From the NCBI GenBank assembly GCA_047635955.1, contig JBLIGW010000019.1, positions 1 to 13,447 of the forward strand: a stretch of 13,447 nt of DNA, given 5' to 3'. This stretch comes from WFTC01 sp047635955 (GTDB lineage Bacteria; Patescibacteriota; Gracilibacteria; UBA1369; 2-02-FULL-48-14). The translations under genes and the position numbers were made by a program. The notes under the pieces were generated by a model. That model was not told the origin of the DNA. It saw only the letters and a list, made by a program, of their open reading frames with translations, and did not search any database. Shown here piece after piece: positions 1 to 6,415 of this stretch. Every line of letters starts with the position of its first letter. Within the stretch, counting starts at the first letter, position 1.

Positions 1-588
1 AGAGCGCTCTTTGATGGAACGCCAAAGAAAGTGCATTTCTTACTTCATGGTTCTTTTGGTGAAGTGTATAAAGGACACGCCACTGACAAAGCCCTACTTG
101 CTGGAATCATGAAAATGGCCCCAAATAATGAGAAAATTAAACGAGCTTTTGAAATTGCAGAAGAAGAAGGTATAGAATTTGAATTTGAACCTGGAACACT
201 AGGAAGTGGCTTTCACCCCAACTCTGTGAGAATCACCCTTGAAAATGCAGATCGCAAGATGAGTATGATTGGATCTTCAATTGGAGGCGGAAACATTGAA
301 GTGAATAGAATTGATGGTTTTGACATTCGACTGATGGGAAATAGCGCAGAAAGAAACTTCACTATTATTGTAGAGAATGAAAACCTACCAGGAATGATCG
401 CCAAAACAACTGGCTTCCTTGGAGAAAAAGGCATTCGAATCGTAAACATGCAAAGTTCATTCTTTGCAGGAGACAATAAAGTACTCAGTGTACTCAGCCT
501 GGAAACAGCGCTAACTCTTGATCAAATCCTAGAACTAGAAGGAAAAGAAGGAATCGTTTTTGTTCGTGCTCTTAAAAAAATAGCTTAA
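1..588 (+). CDS. sdaAB: L-serine dehydratase, iron-sulfur type, beta subunit (5'-truncated by window edge)
   Basis: This is the beta subunit of the two-chain [4Fe-4S] L-serine dehydratase, which deaminates serine to pyruvate and ammonia in the cytoplasm. The reading frame is open from base 2 or earlier, and the residues before the GTG at 31 (RALFDGTPKK) continue the family sequence, so the real start lies upstream of the window and GTG31 should not be used. Visible family signatures are HGSFGEVYKGHATD (about residues 5-18 counted from base 31) and GFHPNSVRITL. A C-terminal ACT-type regulatory domain begins near FTIIVENENLPGMIAKTTGF and runs to the end. The N-terminal SSSHT-type motif expected in this family is outside the window. 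The TAA stop abuts the ATG of sdaAA (TAAATG), as expected for a co-translated pair; the beta-then-alpha order matches Bacillus subtilis (recalled, not searched). Confidence 0.93.
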   Translation, partial: RALFDGTPKKVHFLLHGSFGEVYKGHATDKALLAGIMKMAPNNEKIKRAFEIAEEEGIEFEFEPGTLGSGFHPNSVRITLENADRKMSMIGSSIGGGNIEVNRIDGFDIRLMGNSAERNFTIIVENENLPGMIAKTTGFLGEKGIRIVNMQSSFFAGDNKVLSVLSLETALTLDQILELEGKEGIVFVRALKKIA

Positions 589-1518
589 ATGACTACTAGT
601 TATGTTTTCAGAAGTTCAGAAGAACTACTTGCCGCTTGTGCAAAAGAAAATCTCACCATTTGGGAAGTGATGATTCGCTATGAAATGCAAATTTCTGGAG
701 ATGATCGCGAAGTGATCTGGTCAAAACTTCAGAATCGATTGAAAGTTATTTTCAATGGAATCGATGCCTCAATAGACAAGCCTGAGCTCTCACCAAGTAA
801 AATGGTGGGGAAGAACACGCCAATCATTGCAAAAGTGATTTCAGAATTTGAGAAACACAAAGACACACTATTACTCAATGAACCTGCGATTCGAGCCATG
901 CTTGGCGCGATTGCAACGGGAGAAAACAACGCTCGAATGGGTGTGATTCTTGCCTTCCCCACTGCGGGAGCGGCAGGAGTTTTACCTGGAGTTATTTATG
1001 GAGCTAAAGACAAACTAAATCTAGATGAAGACCAAATGGTTCAAATGATGCTGACGGCCTCTGCTATCGGTGTGATTATTGCCAACACGGCAACGCTCTC
1101 TGGAGCAGCTGGAGGGTGCCAAGCGGAAGTAGGATCAGCTACGGCTATGGCTGCGGCCGCTCTTACTGAAATTCGGAAATCCACTCCAGAAATGGCGGTT
1201 CATGCCGCAGCACTTGCACTCAAAAACATGATCGGCCTTGCCTGTGATCCTATTGGAGGACTGGTTGAAGTACCGTGTATCAAAAGAAATGGAATTGGCG
1301 CTGTATTCAGCATGGCAGCCTCAGATATGGCTTTCATGGGCATCACTAGCGTGGTTCCATTTGATGAAGTCGTACAAGCTATGAGAGAGGTGGGAGACCT
1401 GATGAGCCCCCGTATTAAAGAGACGGCACTGGGAGGACTCGCAACAACACCTACCGGACAAGCGGTGGCTAAACGGATGGGCTTGTTGCAAATTGGTAAG
1501 AATCCATGTAGAAATTAA
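589..1518 (+). CDS. sdaAA: L-serine dehydratase, iron-sulfur type, alpha subunit
   Basis: This is the catalytic alpha subunit (309 aa), full length for the two-chain form. Three cysteines in conserved surroundings would hold the [4Fe-4S] cluster: C177 (AGGCQAE), C219 (LACDPIGG) and C230 (VEVPCIKRN). Their spacing of 42 and 11 residues is that of the family. A further cysteine lies at C307, two residues from the C-terminus. In some family members the C-terminal cysteine folds back as a fourth cluster ligand, so C307 could do the same; this is inference. The N-terminal helical region (about 1-60) and the glycine/alanine-rich core with GENNARMG and TAGAAGVLPG are typical. The gene starts immediately after the sdaAB stop with no Shine-Dalgarno site, so translation is probably coupled. 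A ferredoxin gene follows after 21 bp. The cluster predicts oxygen sensitivity and an anaerobic or microaerobic habit. Confidence 0.95.
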   Translation: MTTSYVFRSSEELLAACAKENLTIWEVMIRYEMQISGDDREVIWSKLQNRLKVIFNGIDASIDKPELSPSKMVGKNTPIIAKVISEFEKHKDTLLLNEPAIRAMLGAIATGENNARMGVILAFPTAGAAGVLPGVIYGAKDKLNLDEDQMVQMMLTASAIGVIIANTATLSGAAGGCQAEVGSATAMAAAALTEIRKSTPEMAVHAAALALKNMIGLACDPIGGLVEVPCIKRNGIGAVFSMAASDMAFMGITSVVPFDEVVQAMREVGDLMSPRIKETALGGLATTPTGQAVAKRMGLLQIGKNPCRN

Positions 1519-1539
1519 GATAATTAAACCCGCATTTTC

Positions 1540-1821
1540 ATGCCTAATGTAAAAAACCTCACGACCGACCAAAGTGCTACTTGTGACAGTGGAACCAGTT
1601 TCCAAGAAGTTTCAGACAACAATGCCATGGGTATTCCTTTTGGATGTGCCAGTGGAATGTGTGGAACCTGTTTGGTTCAAATCAAATCAGGAAAAGAAAA
1701 CATTACTCCCGTTACGGAAGTAGAAGAATTCACTCTTGAATCGCATCCTTTTGCTGATGACGACAGCCGATTGGCTTGTCAGTGTCAGATCAGTGGAGAT
1801 GTAGAGTTTGAACAACCGTAA
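1540..1821 (+). CDS. [2Fe-2S] plant-type ferredoxin
   Basis: This is a 93-aa soluble electron carrier of the plant-type [2Fe-2S] ferredoxin family. The cluster ligands are visible as C36-x4-C41-x2-C44 in GCASGMCGTCLV and a fourth cysteine at C80 in RLACQC, the usual arrangement. Length and fold order (short beta start, cluster loop, acidic middle, C-terminal cysteine) fit a single-domain ferredoxin with no fused reductase. Two extra cysteines, C15 and C82, are not expected ligands. It lies 21 bp after sdaAA on the same strand, so it is probably in the same transcript; no Shine-Dalgarno site is seen before the ATG. Its partner is unknown. A role in reducing or maintaining the serine dehydratase cluster is possible from context only. 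It ends 3 bp from the convergent nucleotidyltransferase gene. Confidence 0.9.
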   Translation: MPNVKNLTTDQSATCDSGTSFQEVSDNNAMGIPFGCASGMCGTCLVQIKSGKENITPVTEVEEFTLESHPFADDDSRLACQCQISGDVEFEQP

Positions 1822-1824
1822 GCC

Positions 1825-3096
1825 TTAAAGCTTATCTTTCATATCTTGCCGGGCAGTCTCGTCTAGAGTTGCTCGGTTTTCTTTTATTTCAAGTTCAGTT
1901 TTTCCATGTACAAATTTTCCAGGTTCAATGTCCTGAGCCACTACTAGACCTGAAGTGATCATGGTGTTTGAACCAATCTTAACTCCTGGCATGATGCTTG
2001 TGTTCACGCCCACTCGAATATTGTTTCCAAGAATGGGTCCTAATTTATTGCGACCTGATTCACCAATGTTTTTTTCGTCGAGTCGAAGATTCGCACAAAC
2101 CGCGCCAGCTCCAAAACTATTATTGTCTCCCATCACCGTGTCTCCAACATAATTACTGTGAAACCAACAGTCGTCTCCAATGAATGAACGTGCCACCTCA
2201 CATGAGTAACCCACCACACAATCGTCACCGATGACAGAACCTCTGACAAGTGCGTTATTTGCGATTATTGTGTTTTTACCAACATAAGCTGGACCTTGGA
2301 TCACAGCGTTGTCAAAGACTTTGGCACCTGCTTCAATGCGAACATTCCCTTTGATAATTGCAGAATCAGCAATCATAGCCGATGGATCAATGTGTGCGTC
2401 CATCAATTCAAAAAAGAAGGGCATCAAATCTAGAACGTGCCACGGGTATTTCACGGGCTGCCACATTCCAGCATAAGGAACGGGCTCAAAGCGTTGTGAA
2501 TTCATTAAAGTATCTAGCGCCACCTCATAACGATCATCTTGATCTGAAGTAGTTTTTTCAAGCTCAGCAAAAAGAGTTTCCGGTTTTCTAAACCAGTGGA
2601 GAACAATGTTCACCATGTTTGAAGGCTCATTGCCTGCGCCTGGTTTCTCAACAATATCTGTAATTTTTCCGTCCGTAACCTGGAGATACCCACCAGGAAA
2701 GTACTCATCCAGTTGATAAGCCAAAAGATACGCATCAGCGCCAGACTCCGTTGCCTTGAGTACCGATTCATAAGCGATTGAATCCACCACGTCATTACTA
2801 GAGACAATAAAGAGAGCCTCAGCATTAAGGTGAGGCTTTGTGGCCAAGATTGCTCCTGCCATTCCATCGTCTAAATTTTCCTGTTGAATAACGGTAGCTC
2901 CATGCATGGCAGCTACTTCTTGAAGGCTTTCCATATTGTGTTCACCCGCTGCAATAATCACCTCAGTGAATCCCGCTTTTTTGAGGGATTCAATCTGAAA
3001 CTCAATGAGCGTTTGTCCACAGAATTTTAGGAAATTCTTATCTTCAATGGGTTTGGCCCGACGGCTACGTCCTGCGGCCAGTAATAGTGCTTTCAT
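1825..3096 (-). CDS. Bifunctional-type sugar-1-phosphate nucleotidyltransferase / hexapeptide-repeat acyltransferase (GlmU-like)
   Basis: This 423-aa protein has the two-domain layout of archaeal-type GlmU: an N-terminal nucleotidyltransferase Rossmann domain (about 1-225) and a C-terminal left-handed beta-helix of hexapeptide repeats (about 235-400). The start LLLAAGRSRRAKP corresponds to the nucleotide-binding loop, although the usual second glycine is serine (S11). SSNDVVDS near residue 100 holds the expected metal-binding aspartate, and IVEKPGAG is the conserved EKP motif. The beta-helix part carries GlmU-like stretches (NYVGDTVMGDNNSFGAGAV, then NKLGPILGNNIRVGVNTSIM). It may make a UDP- or dTDP-sugar for the cell surface; the exact sugar cannot be read from sequence. 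The gene stands 55 bp downstream of mazF on the same strand with no clear promoter or Shine-Dalgarno site, and could be monocistronic or read through from the toxin pair. Confidence 0.87.
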   Translation of the reverse strand: MKALLLAAGRSRRAKPIEDKNFLKFCGQTLIEFQIESLKKAGFTEVIIAAGEHNMESLQEVAAMHGATVIQQENLDDGMAGAILATKPHLNAEALFIVSSNDVVDSIAYESVLKATESGADAYLLAYQLDEYFPGGYLQVTDGKITDIVEKPGAGNEPSNMVNIVLHWFRKPETLFAELEKTTSDQDDRYEVALDTLMNSQRFEPVPYAGMWQPVKYPWHVLDLMPFFFELMDAHIDPSAMIADSAIIKGNVRIEAGAKVFDNAVIQGPAYVGKNTIIANNALVRGSVIGDDCVVGYSCEVARSFIGDDCWFHSNYVGDTVMGDNNSFGAGAVCANLRLDEKNIGESGRNKLGPILGNNIRVGVNTSIMPGVKIGSNTMITSGLVVAQDIEPGKFVHGKTELEIKENRATLDETARQDMKDKL

Positions 3097-3151
3097 GGGA
3101 GAAGCTTACTAAAGAAGTTCATTTACACCAAGAGGGCTTTTATCATTTGAA

Positions 3152-3490
3152 CTAGAATAGCCGACCCAGCTTCATTTTCACCTTTGAGAATTCTTTTGCA
3201 CTCACATGTCCCATTTCCTTTTGGAGCCTTCTTTTATCCAAGGTTCTTAGCTGGAACAACAGGGCTACAGACTCTTTTGGAAGTTTGGACACAGAAGCTT
3301 TAAGATGAAATGTGGTCAAGAACCCCTTTGTCTGCAAATTAGACGTGATTGGTGCGATGATGACCGTATTCAAATTATGATTTAGAACATTCGACTGCAA
3401 AATCAGCACCGGCCTGGAACCAGACTGCTCATGCCCTTTGACTGGATTTAGATCTGCCATATAGATATCTCCCTGATTAATTTGCTTCAT
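3152..3490 (-). CDS. mazF: MazF/PemK-family endoribonuclease toxin
   Basis: This 112-aa protein has the family opening GDIYMADLNPVKGHEQSG followed by SRPVLILQ, then VIIAPITS. These are the core strands and the conserved RPV/PIT segments of MazF/PemK toxins, which cleave RNA at short sequence motifs and slow growth when the antitoxin is degraded. Length is normal for the family and nothing looks broken. The ATG lies inside the 3' end of the antitoxin gene (14-bp overlap), the usual toxin-antitoxin arrangement that couples translation. Which RNA sequence it cuts cannot be told from here. The pair sits between a sugar nucleotidyltransferase and a TrmB regulator, with no integrase or transposase nearby, so it is a chromosomal module. 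Calling it mazF rather than pemK is a convention choice. Confidence 0.9.
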   Translation of the reverse strand: MKQINQGDIYMADLNPVKGHEQSGSRPVLILQSNVLNHNLNTVIIAPITSNLQTKGFLTTFHLKASVSKLPKESVALLFQLRTLDKRRLQKEMGHVSAKEFSKVKMKLGRLF

Positions 3491-3704
3491 TTTGTAGGAT
3501 TAACCAATCTTCTTCAGAAGGAAGATCATCAAATTTGATTGATGCTATTTTCTTTGCCTCGTCTACCAAGCGGCTTGCAAGATAAGACTTTAGAGCTAAC
3601 TCCATTATGCTGCTTTTATTTAAACCCGTTAACTCTACGGATTCTTCAAGTTCTCGAAACAGTATTGATGAAATTGTCACAGATATTTTTTTCTTAGTAA
3701 TCAT
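3477..3704 (-). CDS. Ribbon-helix-helix antitoxin of the MazF-like pair
   Basis: This 75-aa protein lies upstream of and overlaps the toxin gene. The N-terminus KKKISVTISSILFRELEE is a ribbon-helix-helix DNA-binding start (beta strand ISVTIS, then two helices through about residue 45, including GLNKSSIMELALKSYL). The C-terminal tail (about 46-75, DEAKKIASIKFDDLPSEEDW) is acidic and aromatic, as expected for the flexible part that wraps the toxin. It is therefore a MetJ/Arc/CopG-type antitoxin rather than an AbrB-fold MazE. It likely represses its own operon: an inverted repeat is centred about 24 bp upstream of the ATG (see 3718-3737). There is no Shine-Dalgarno site, and the predicted transcript start lies at or within a base or two of the ATG, suggesting leaderless translation. 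Confidence 0.86.
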   Translation of the reverse strand: MITKKKISVTISSILFRELEESVELTGLNKSSIMELALKSYLASRLVDEAKKIASIKFDDLPSEEDWLILQNEAN

Positions 3705-3711
3705 GTCGCAT

Positions 3712-3740
3712 AATTTAGTAGTATGCTTTCATCCTACCAA
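3712..3740 (-). promoter_or_regulatory. Predicted promoter of the toxin-antitoxin operon
   Basis: On the minus strand there is TTGGTA (3735-3740), a 17-bp spacer and TAAATT (3712-3717). The -10 box ends 7 bp before the antitoxin ATG, so the message would be leaderless or nearly so. An alternative pair, TTGATG-17-TAGGAT, lies a little further upstream and would give a short leader. Matches to consensus are partial (about 4 of 6 each). Confidence 0.4.
3718..3737. promoter_or_regulatory. Imperfect inverted repeat, candidate antitoxin operator
   Basis: Read on the minus strand, GTAGGATG-AAAG-CATACTAC pairs at 7 of 8 positions in each arm. It fills the spacer between the predicted -35 and -10 boxes of the toxin-antitoxin promoter, where a bound ribbon-helix-helix antitoxin would block RNA polymerase. 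Seen in sequence; its function is inferred. Confidence 0.5.
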
Positions 3741-3812
3741 TTTTTAAAGTCGACATCAAAGTTAAATTAGCAGCTCAAGCCACCTTAAGTCCTGACTGTT
3801 TTTGTGCAAAAA

Positions 3813-4571
3813 CTACTGCGCTACAAAAGCGGTCGCACCCAGCCATGACAAATTAAAGACTGCTCGCTGGGTTCGTGCGTAAACAGAAGACTCAATTAGA
3901 ACTCCAATGAGCTCATCGGGATTAAGGGAGGTAATGGCAACCTTATTGTCATAGATCGCAATCTGATTCTCGAATGCGAACTCCTTAGGATTTACAAAGA
4001 GAATTTCAACCAGTTCAGGAGGGAAATTCTTAGGATAGAAAGTCTTCAAAAACTCACGGGATTTCTCTGAAGAAGGCGAAAGCCACCGCACCTTGGTCTT
4101 CTTTTTCACAAGTTTCTCGGTGTATGCAGGGAGATATTCAGGAAGCAACTCACCCAGGGCCTCCAAGTTGGTGTAACCCAGGACCTCGGACTCAGCTGAA
4201 AGTGTCTGGTCAAAGATGCTTTTAATTCCATCAACCCCCTCATAAGTACGGATAACGGGCTTAAAGCCATGCTCACTGGTCAGAGCCATGAGCTGAGGCA
4301 CTAACTTTCTTGCCGTATTGTATTTCTCTTCCATCTGGTTGATGAGCACCTGTGGAGGTTCCGCCACAAAGAACTTCACATTCTCCTTAAGGTTAATCGT
4401 AATGAGCCCCTTCTTTCTGAGACTCTCAAGAACGTAATAACAATTCACACGGGCCACTCCGGCCTTATTCGCAATCGTGCTCGCATAAGAGCCACCCAGC
4501 CCAAGTACCGTTAAGTAGACTTTTGACTCCTCATCATTGAGGCCTAGAGTGTTGAGATCACGTTCAAGCAT
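3813..4571 (-). CDS. TrmB-family transcriptional regulator
   Basis: This 252-aa protein has an N-terminal winged helix-turn-helix of the TrmB type: LGLNDEESKVYLTVLGLG, then the recognition region IANKAGVARVNCYYVLESLR and the wing KKGLITI (about residues 8-75). A short coiled linker (about 75-105) leads to a C-terminal effector part starting around YEGVDGIKSIFDQTL, which resembles the TrmB C-terminal region. Archaeal TrmB proteins bind sugars there, but no ligand can be assigned here. TrmB-like regulators are common in archaea and also known in candidate phyla bacteria. The gene is divergent from the cysteine-rich/ATPase operon. Two TGTA-N10-TACA dyads in the shared region, one over its own predicted transcript start, suggest it represses itself and may control the operon opposite. 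No Shine-Dalgarno site is visible. It ends in TAG, 108 bp before the antitoxin gene. Confidence 0.87.
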   Translation of the reverse strand: MLERDLNTLGLNDEESKVYLTVLGLGGSYASTIANKAGVARVNCYYVLESLRKKGLITINLKENVKFFVAEPPQVLINQMEEKYNTARKLVPQLMALTSEHGFKPVIRTYEGVDGIKSIFDQTLSAESEVLGYTNLEALGELLPEYLPAYTEKLVKKKTKVRWLSPSSEKSREFLKTFYPKNFPPELVEILFVNPKEFAFENQIAIYDNKVAITSLNPDELIGVLIESSVYARTQRAVFNLSWLGATAFVAQ

Positions 4572-4576
4572 AATGT

Positions 4577-4594
4577 TGTAAAAATATTTCTACA
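4577..4594. promoter_or_regulatory. Inverted repeat TGTA-N10-TACA, candidate TrmB operator 1
   Basis: TGTAAAAATATTTCTACA is an 18-bp dyad with 8 of 9 base pairs matched. It begins 6 bp upstream of the TrmB-like ATG and overlaps the transcript start expected from the promoter at 4598-4626, the position of a classical repressor site. The same half-sites with the same spacing recur at 4632-4649. Confidence 0.6.
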
Positions 4595-4597
4595 CAT

Positions 4598-4626
4598 AAT
4601 TTAACCTGTTATCCTAGGATTTGCAA
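4598..4626 (-). promoter_or_regulatory. Predicted promoter of the TrmB-like gene
   Basis: On the minus strand there is TTGCAA (4621-4626), a 17-bp spacer and TAAATT (4598-4603), about 26 bp before the ATG. The spacer contains a perfect 10-bp palindrome, ATCCTAGGAT (4611-4620). The -10 sequence and spacer length are the same as in the toxin-antitoxin promoter. Confidence 0.45.
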
Positions 4627-4655
4627 GGAAATGTATGGACTATTTTACATTTCCT
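4626..4655. promoter_or_regulatory. Perfect 10-bp inverted repeat containing TGTA-N10-TACA, candidate TrmB operator 2
   Basis: The arms AGGAAATGTA (4626-4635) and TACATTTCCT (4646-4655) are exact reverse complements around a 10-bp centre. The inner part matches the TGTA-N10-TACA format of operator 1, with dyad centres 55 bp apart (about five helical turns). It lies upstream of the predicted promoter of the cysteine-rich operon and beside the -35 box of the TrmB-like gene, so a bound regulator could act on both directions or bridge the two sites. Confidence 0.55.
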
Positions 4656-4672
4656 GCGTAAACTTGCCACAG

Positions 4673-4701
4673 TTAAGAAAATATTACCTCGTACCTATTA
4701 A
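4673..4701 (+). promoter_or_regulatory. Possible promoter of the cysteine-rich/ATPase operon
   Basis: TTAAGA (4673-4678), a 17-bp spacer and TATTAA (4696-4701) form a weak sigma-70-like promoter. It would give a leader of roughly 13 nt before the ATG at 4721. Box quality is modest. Confidence 0.3.
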
Positions 4702-4716
4702 AACGTGGGGACGTTT
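4701..4716 (+). promoter_or_regulatory. Small hairpin with GGGG loop at the ribosome-binding position
   Basis: AAACGT and ACGTTT (4701-4706 and 4711-4716) form a perfect 6-bp stem around GGGG, ending 4 nt before the ATG at 4721. The only purine-rich, Shine-Dalgarno-like bases of this gene (GGGGA) lie in the loop. It could tune translation, but only if transcription starts upstream of 4701. Confidence 0.35.
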
Positions 4717-4720
4717 ATTT

Positions 4721-6415
4721 ATGAATCCAATCACTCAAAACTGCCGGCACTGTCAAAAAGACTTTGAAATCTCTCAACGAGATCTCGATTTTTACGATAA
4801 AGTCTCCCCTGTATTTGGAGCTAAGAAATACAATATTCCTGTTCCCACTCATTGTCCAGACTGTAGGCAACAACGTCGTATTTGTTTTAGAAATGAACGA
4901 AAACTATTCTACCGAACCTGTGACTTTAGTGGGAAAACCATGGCATCCATGCACCCCGCTGATGCTCGCTTTGAAGTCTACGACATCTCTGTGTGGCTCT
5001 CAGATAAATGGGAGCCCTTGGACTACGGCAAAGACTTTGACTTCAGCCGTCCCTTCTTTGAACAGTTTAAGGAAATGTGTGATCAGATTCCTCACTTCAA
5101 TCAATTTGTGGACCCAAACCTAGATGAAAACTCTGATTACACTAATTGCGCCAGTAACTCTAAGAACTGCTACCTGATATCTCAAGCAGAATTCAATGAG
5201 GACTGTTATTTTTCACGAGGAATCAACAGCTCTCGTGACTGTTGTGACTGCTTGCGTGTTCAAAGCTCTGAACTCAGTTATGAATGCACCCAGTGTGATG
5301 GTTGCTACCAATGCCTCTTCTGTAACGAATGTTACTCAAGCAATGACTGTTACTTTTCTAGTAATTTACAATCTTGTAAAAATTGTTTTGGCTGTCATGA
5401 CCTCAAAAACAAAGAGTACTGCATCTACAATCAACATGTTGGAAAAGAGAAATGGGAGGAATGGATGTCTAAAGTAGAGCTCTCTCATGATTCAATTGCT
5501 TACTTCAAAGCAGAAAGTGAAAAACTTCGACTCACCCTCCCTAAGCGGCGCAATAAACTTATTTCATGTGAAGACACTACGGGTGATCATCTGAAAAATT
5601 GTCGTAATTCTTTAGATTGTTACGACAGCAGTGGGCTAGAAGACTGCTCTTACCTTTATGAGGTTTTTGGTGGAGCGAAAGATTGTTATGACTACTCAAT
5701 GTGGGGCTATAAGTCTGAACTTGTTTATGAATGTAACGGTTGTGGACTCGGTGCTTACCACCTCTTGTTTACCAATCATTGTTGGAATGGTGTGAGTGAG
5801 CTTATGTACTCCGAGAGTTGCTTTCCCGCAACTAAGGACTGCTTTGGTTGCTTCGGATTAAAACGAAAGCAGTACTGCATCCTCAATAAGCAATATACGA
5901 AAGAAGAATACGAAGCCTTAGTACCAAAAATTATTGAGCACATGATGAAAACCGGAGAATGGGGGGAGTTCTTCCCAATGAACCTTTCTCCCTATCCTTA
6001 CAATCATTCTTTGGCGGGTGAATTCTACCCACTGACCAAAGAAACAGCTGAAGCTGAAGGATTAGAATGGCATGAAGACAAAGACCAAGCTACCTACCAA
6101 GGAGCTAAATTCCAAGTGCCTGCGACTATTCGGGAAACACCGGCTGACATCACCAAACAAATCCTTCAATGCAATACCACGGGACGACCCTATAAAGTGA
6201 TTGATCAGGAGTATGCCTTCTATAAAAAGATGGGTCTGCCTGTTCCTCTGGTTTCAAATCAACAGCGGCATCTAGACCGACTGAATGCTCAAAGCCCACG
6301 ACAGCTCTGGGAACGGCAATGTCAAAAGTGCACCAAAGACATTCAAACAAGCTACTCTCCCGAAAGCCCTGAAATCGTTTACTGCGAAAGCTGCTATTTA
6401 AACTCTCTAGGATAA
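4721..6415 (+). CDS. Cysteine-rich zinc-ribbon protein with two internal cysteine-repeat blocks (paralogue A)
   Basis: This is a protein of unknown function, 564 aa with about 41 cysteines. Four parts are visible. First, an N-terminal zinc-ribbon module (about 1-110) with NCRHC, HCPDC and RNERKLFYRTCDFSGK. Second, cysteine block 1 (143-234). Third, cysteine block 2 (294-386). Fourth, a C-terminal zinc-ribbon module (484-564) with QCNTTG, RQLWERQCQKC and VYCESCY. Both blocks end in the same signature, CFGCxxLKxKxYCIxN followed by Q and K, E residues. After block 2 comes TGEWGEFFPMNLSPYPYN, also conserved in the next gene. No signal peptide or membrane segment is seen, so it should be cytoplasmic and metal-binding. 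I use ATG4721 rather than the in-frame ATG4631, because the latter lies inside an inverted repeat and its extra 30 residues have no counterpart in paralogue B. It overlaps B by one base (TAATG). Confidence 0.88.
   Translation: MNPITQNCRHCQKDFEISQRDLDFYDKVSPVFGAKKYNIPVPTHCPDCRQQRRICFRNERKLFYRTCDFSGKTMASMHPADARFEVYDISVWLSDKWEPLDYGKDFDFSRPFFEQFKEMCDQIPHFNQFVDPNLDENSDYTNCASNSKNCYLISQAEFNEDCYFSRGINSSRDCCDCLRVQSSELSYECTQCDGCYQCLFCNECYSSNDCYFSSNLQSCKNCFGCHDLKNKEYCIYNQHVGKEKWEEWMSKVELSHDSIAYFKAESEKLRLTLPKRRNKLISCEDTTGDHLKNCRNSLDCYDSSGLEDCSYLYEVFGGAKDCYDYSMWGYKSELVYECNGCGLGAYHLLFTNHCWNGVSELMYSESCFPATKDCFGCFGLKRKQYCILNKQYTKEEYEALVPKIIEHMMKTGEWGEFFPMNLSPYPYNHSLAGEFYPLTKETAEAEGLEWHEDKDQATYQGAKFQVPATIRETPADITKQILQCNTTGRPYKVIDQEYAFYKKMGLPVPLVSNQQRHLDRLNAQSPRQLWERQCQKCTKDIQTSYSPESPEIVYCESCYLNSLG
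5147..5422 (+). repeat. Cysteine block 1 of paralogue A (coding repeat)
   Basis: Residues 143-234 carry about 17 cysteines in short units such as NCYLIS, EDCYFS, NDCYFSS and runs of CxxC (YECTQCDGCYQC), ending in CFGCHDLKNKEYCIYN. The same ending closes block 2 (5600-5878), and the two blocks are nearly equal in length (92 and 93 residues). This suggests an old internal duplication at protein level. Confidence 0.65.
5600..5878 (+). repeat. Cysteine block 2 of paralogue A (coding repeat)
   Basis: Residues 294-386 carry about 11 cysteines, in units such as LDCYDSS, EDCSYLYE, KDCYDYSMWG and YECNGCG, ending in CFGCFGLKRKQYCILN. It aligns with block 1 by its closing signature but has fewer cysteines. 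Confidence 0.65.

Noticed and set aside
31..33. GTG31 as the sdaAB start
   Set aside because: The frame continues upstream with family-like sequence; the gene is cut by the window edge.
1321..1605. Minus-strand frame of 94 codons opposite sdaAA
   Set aside because: It overlaps two well-supported genes and has no family-like sequence; an antisense shadow.
3741..3812. Terminator downstream of the TrmB-like gene
   Set aside because: Only very short dyads are seen (for example AGTC-AG-GACT) without a following U tract.
4631..4720. In-frame upstream start (ATG4631) for cysteine-rich paralogue A
   Set aside because: It lies inside a perfect inverted repeat, upstream of the predicted promoter, and the extra 30 residues have no counterpart in paralogue B.
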